Of a stretch of 64,000 bases of DNA, positions 63,720 through 64,000 are shown one piece after another. The notes beneath the pieces are model-generated. The model ran no database searches, was not told the origin of the DNA, and saw only the letters and a program-made list of their open reading frames with translations. Every line of letters begins with the position of its first letter. Position 1 is the first letter of the stretch. Source of the stretch: Myotis daubentonii (Eukaryota > Chordata > Mammalia > Chiroptera > Vespertilionidae); assembly GCF_963259705.1 (NCBI RefSeq), contig NC_081844.1, forward strand, positions 45,150,001-45,214,000, given 5' to 3'. A program made the position numbers and the translations under genes.

Positions 63720-64000
63720 TAACTCATTACTTTCCTGCTAATTTGAGCCCAAACTCCTTCAGGACAAAGCCAGTTTCTCTCTCAAAAAAGTAAACTACTA
63801 ATACAGTACCATAATCACATTTACTAAGGCATGAGGACACTAGGGGCTAAAACACATGAGATTTACTCATCAGTGTAAGAGTAAGATACAGAAATACCTG
63901 CTGTGATGGGTCATCAGAGTGAGATGCTCTCATAATAGTGGTCAGTAAAATACAAACTTGGGGGAAGTTCTCTCTTATGAGAAATTTCTCTTCTTCTAGG
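63720..64000. other. Intergenic, nothing recognised
   Basis: Short unassigned stretch to the end of the window. Confidence 0.4.

Overview
This window is nuclear DNA of a vespertilionid (evening) bat. The evidence is its mix of transposons: at least ten non-autonomous HeliBat-type Helitrons, many tRNA-derived VES SINEs, several hAT elements with exact 8-bp target duplications (including a SPIN-type copy), a Tc1/mariner remnant whose last two catalytic acids are 36 residues apart (DD36E spacing), and bat-type L1. Together these are known only from this mammalian family. The species cannot be told from the sequence. No conserved multi-exon host gene was recognised. The window is intergenic, or lies inside a very large intron, and is A+T rich.

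Layout. 1-8.9 kb: an L1 3' fragment, an old L1, VES SINEs and a MIR. 8.9-10.9 kb: a Helitron, then a retroposed transcript that begins inside an endogenous retrovirus LTR and is flanked by a 14-bp target duplication. 11-18 kb: mostly unique, with an MLT1-like LTR and one hAT element. 18.3-25.8 kb: a Helitron-dense block of six copies, the Tc1 remnant and LTR-like pieces. 28.6-31.0 kb: a CpG-rich KRAB A+B sequence joined in frame to Helitron-type 42-residue repeats and followed by a Helitron helicase fragment, then an old L1 with a VES SINE inside it. 36-41.7 kb: two SPIN-type elements, a pogo/Tigger-like palindromic element nested in a VES SINE, and three Helitrons. 44.7-49.8 kb: a composite bounded by a 15-bp near-perfect target duplication, holding in order a 5'-truncated L1, retroviral remnant DNA, a complete LTR and an intronless RTF1 copy with an open frame and poly(A) tail. 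50-57.6 kb: VES SINEs, an ORF1-only L1 (HAL1-like) with an intact ORF1, and two more hAT elements. 58.9-59.9 kb: a solo LTR of the same retroviral family with a 6-bp target duplication and an expanded internal minisatellite. 62.9-63.7 kb: a final Helitron.

Only three reading frames deserve to be read as protein: the RTF1 retrocopy (653 aa from its ATG), the KRAB-Helitron frame (231 aa) and the HAL1 ORF1 (282 aa). The most notable inference is that one LTR family recurs three times: as a solo LTR, as the 5' end of a retroposed chimeric RNA, and as a TATA-bearing LTR joined directly to the RTF1 retrocopy, whose original ATG is the first ATG downstream of the predicted start site. Statements about families come from recall; no database search was run.
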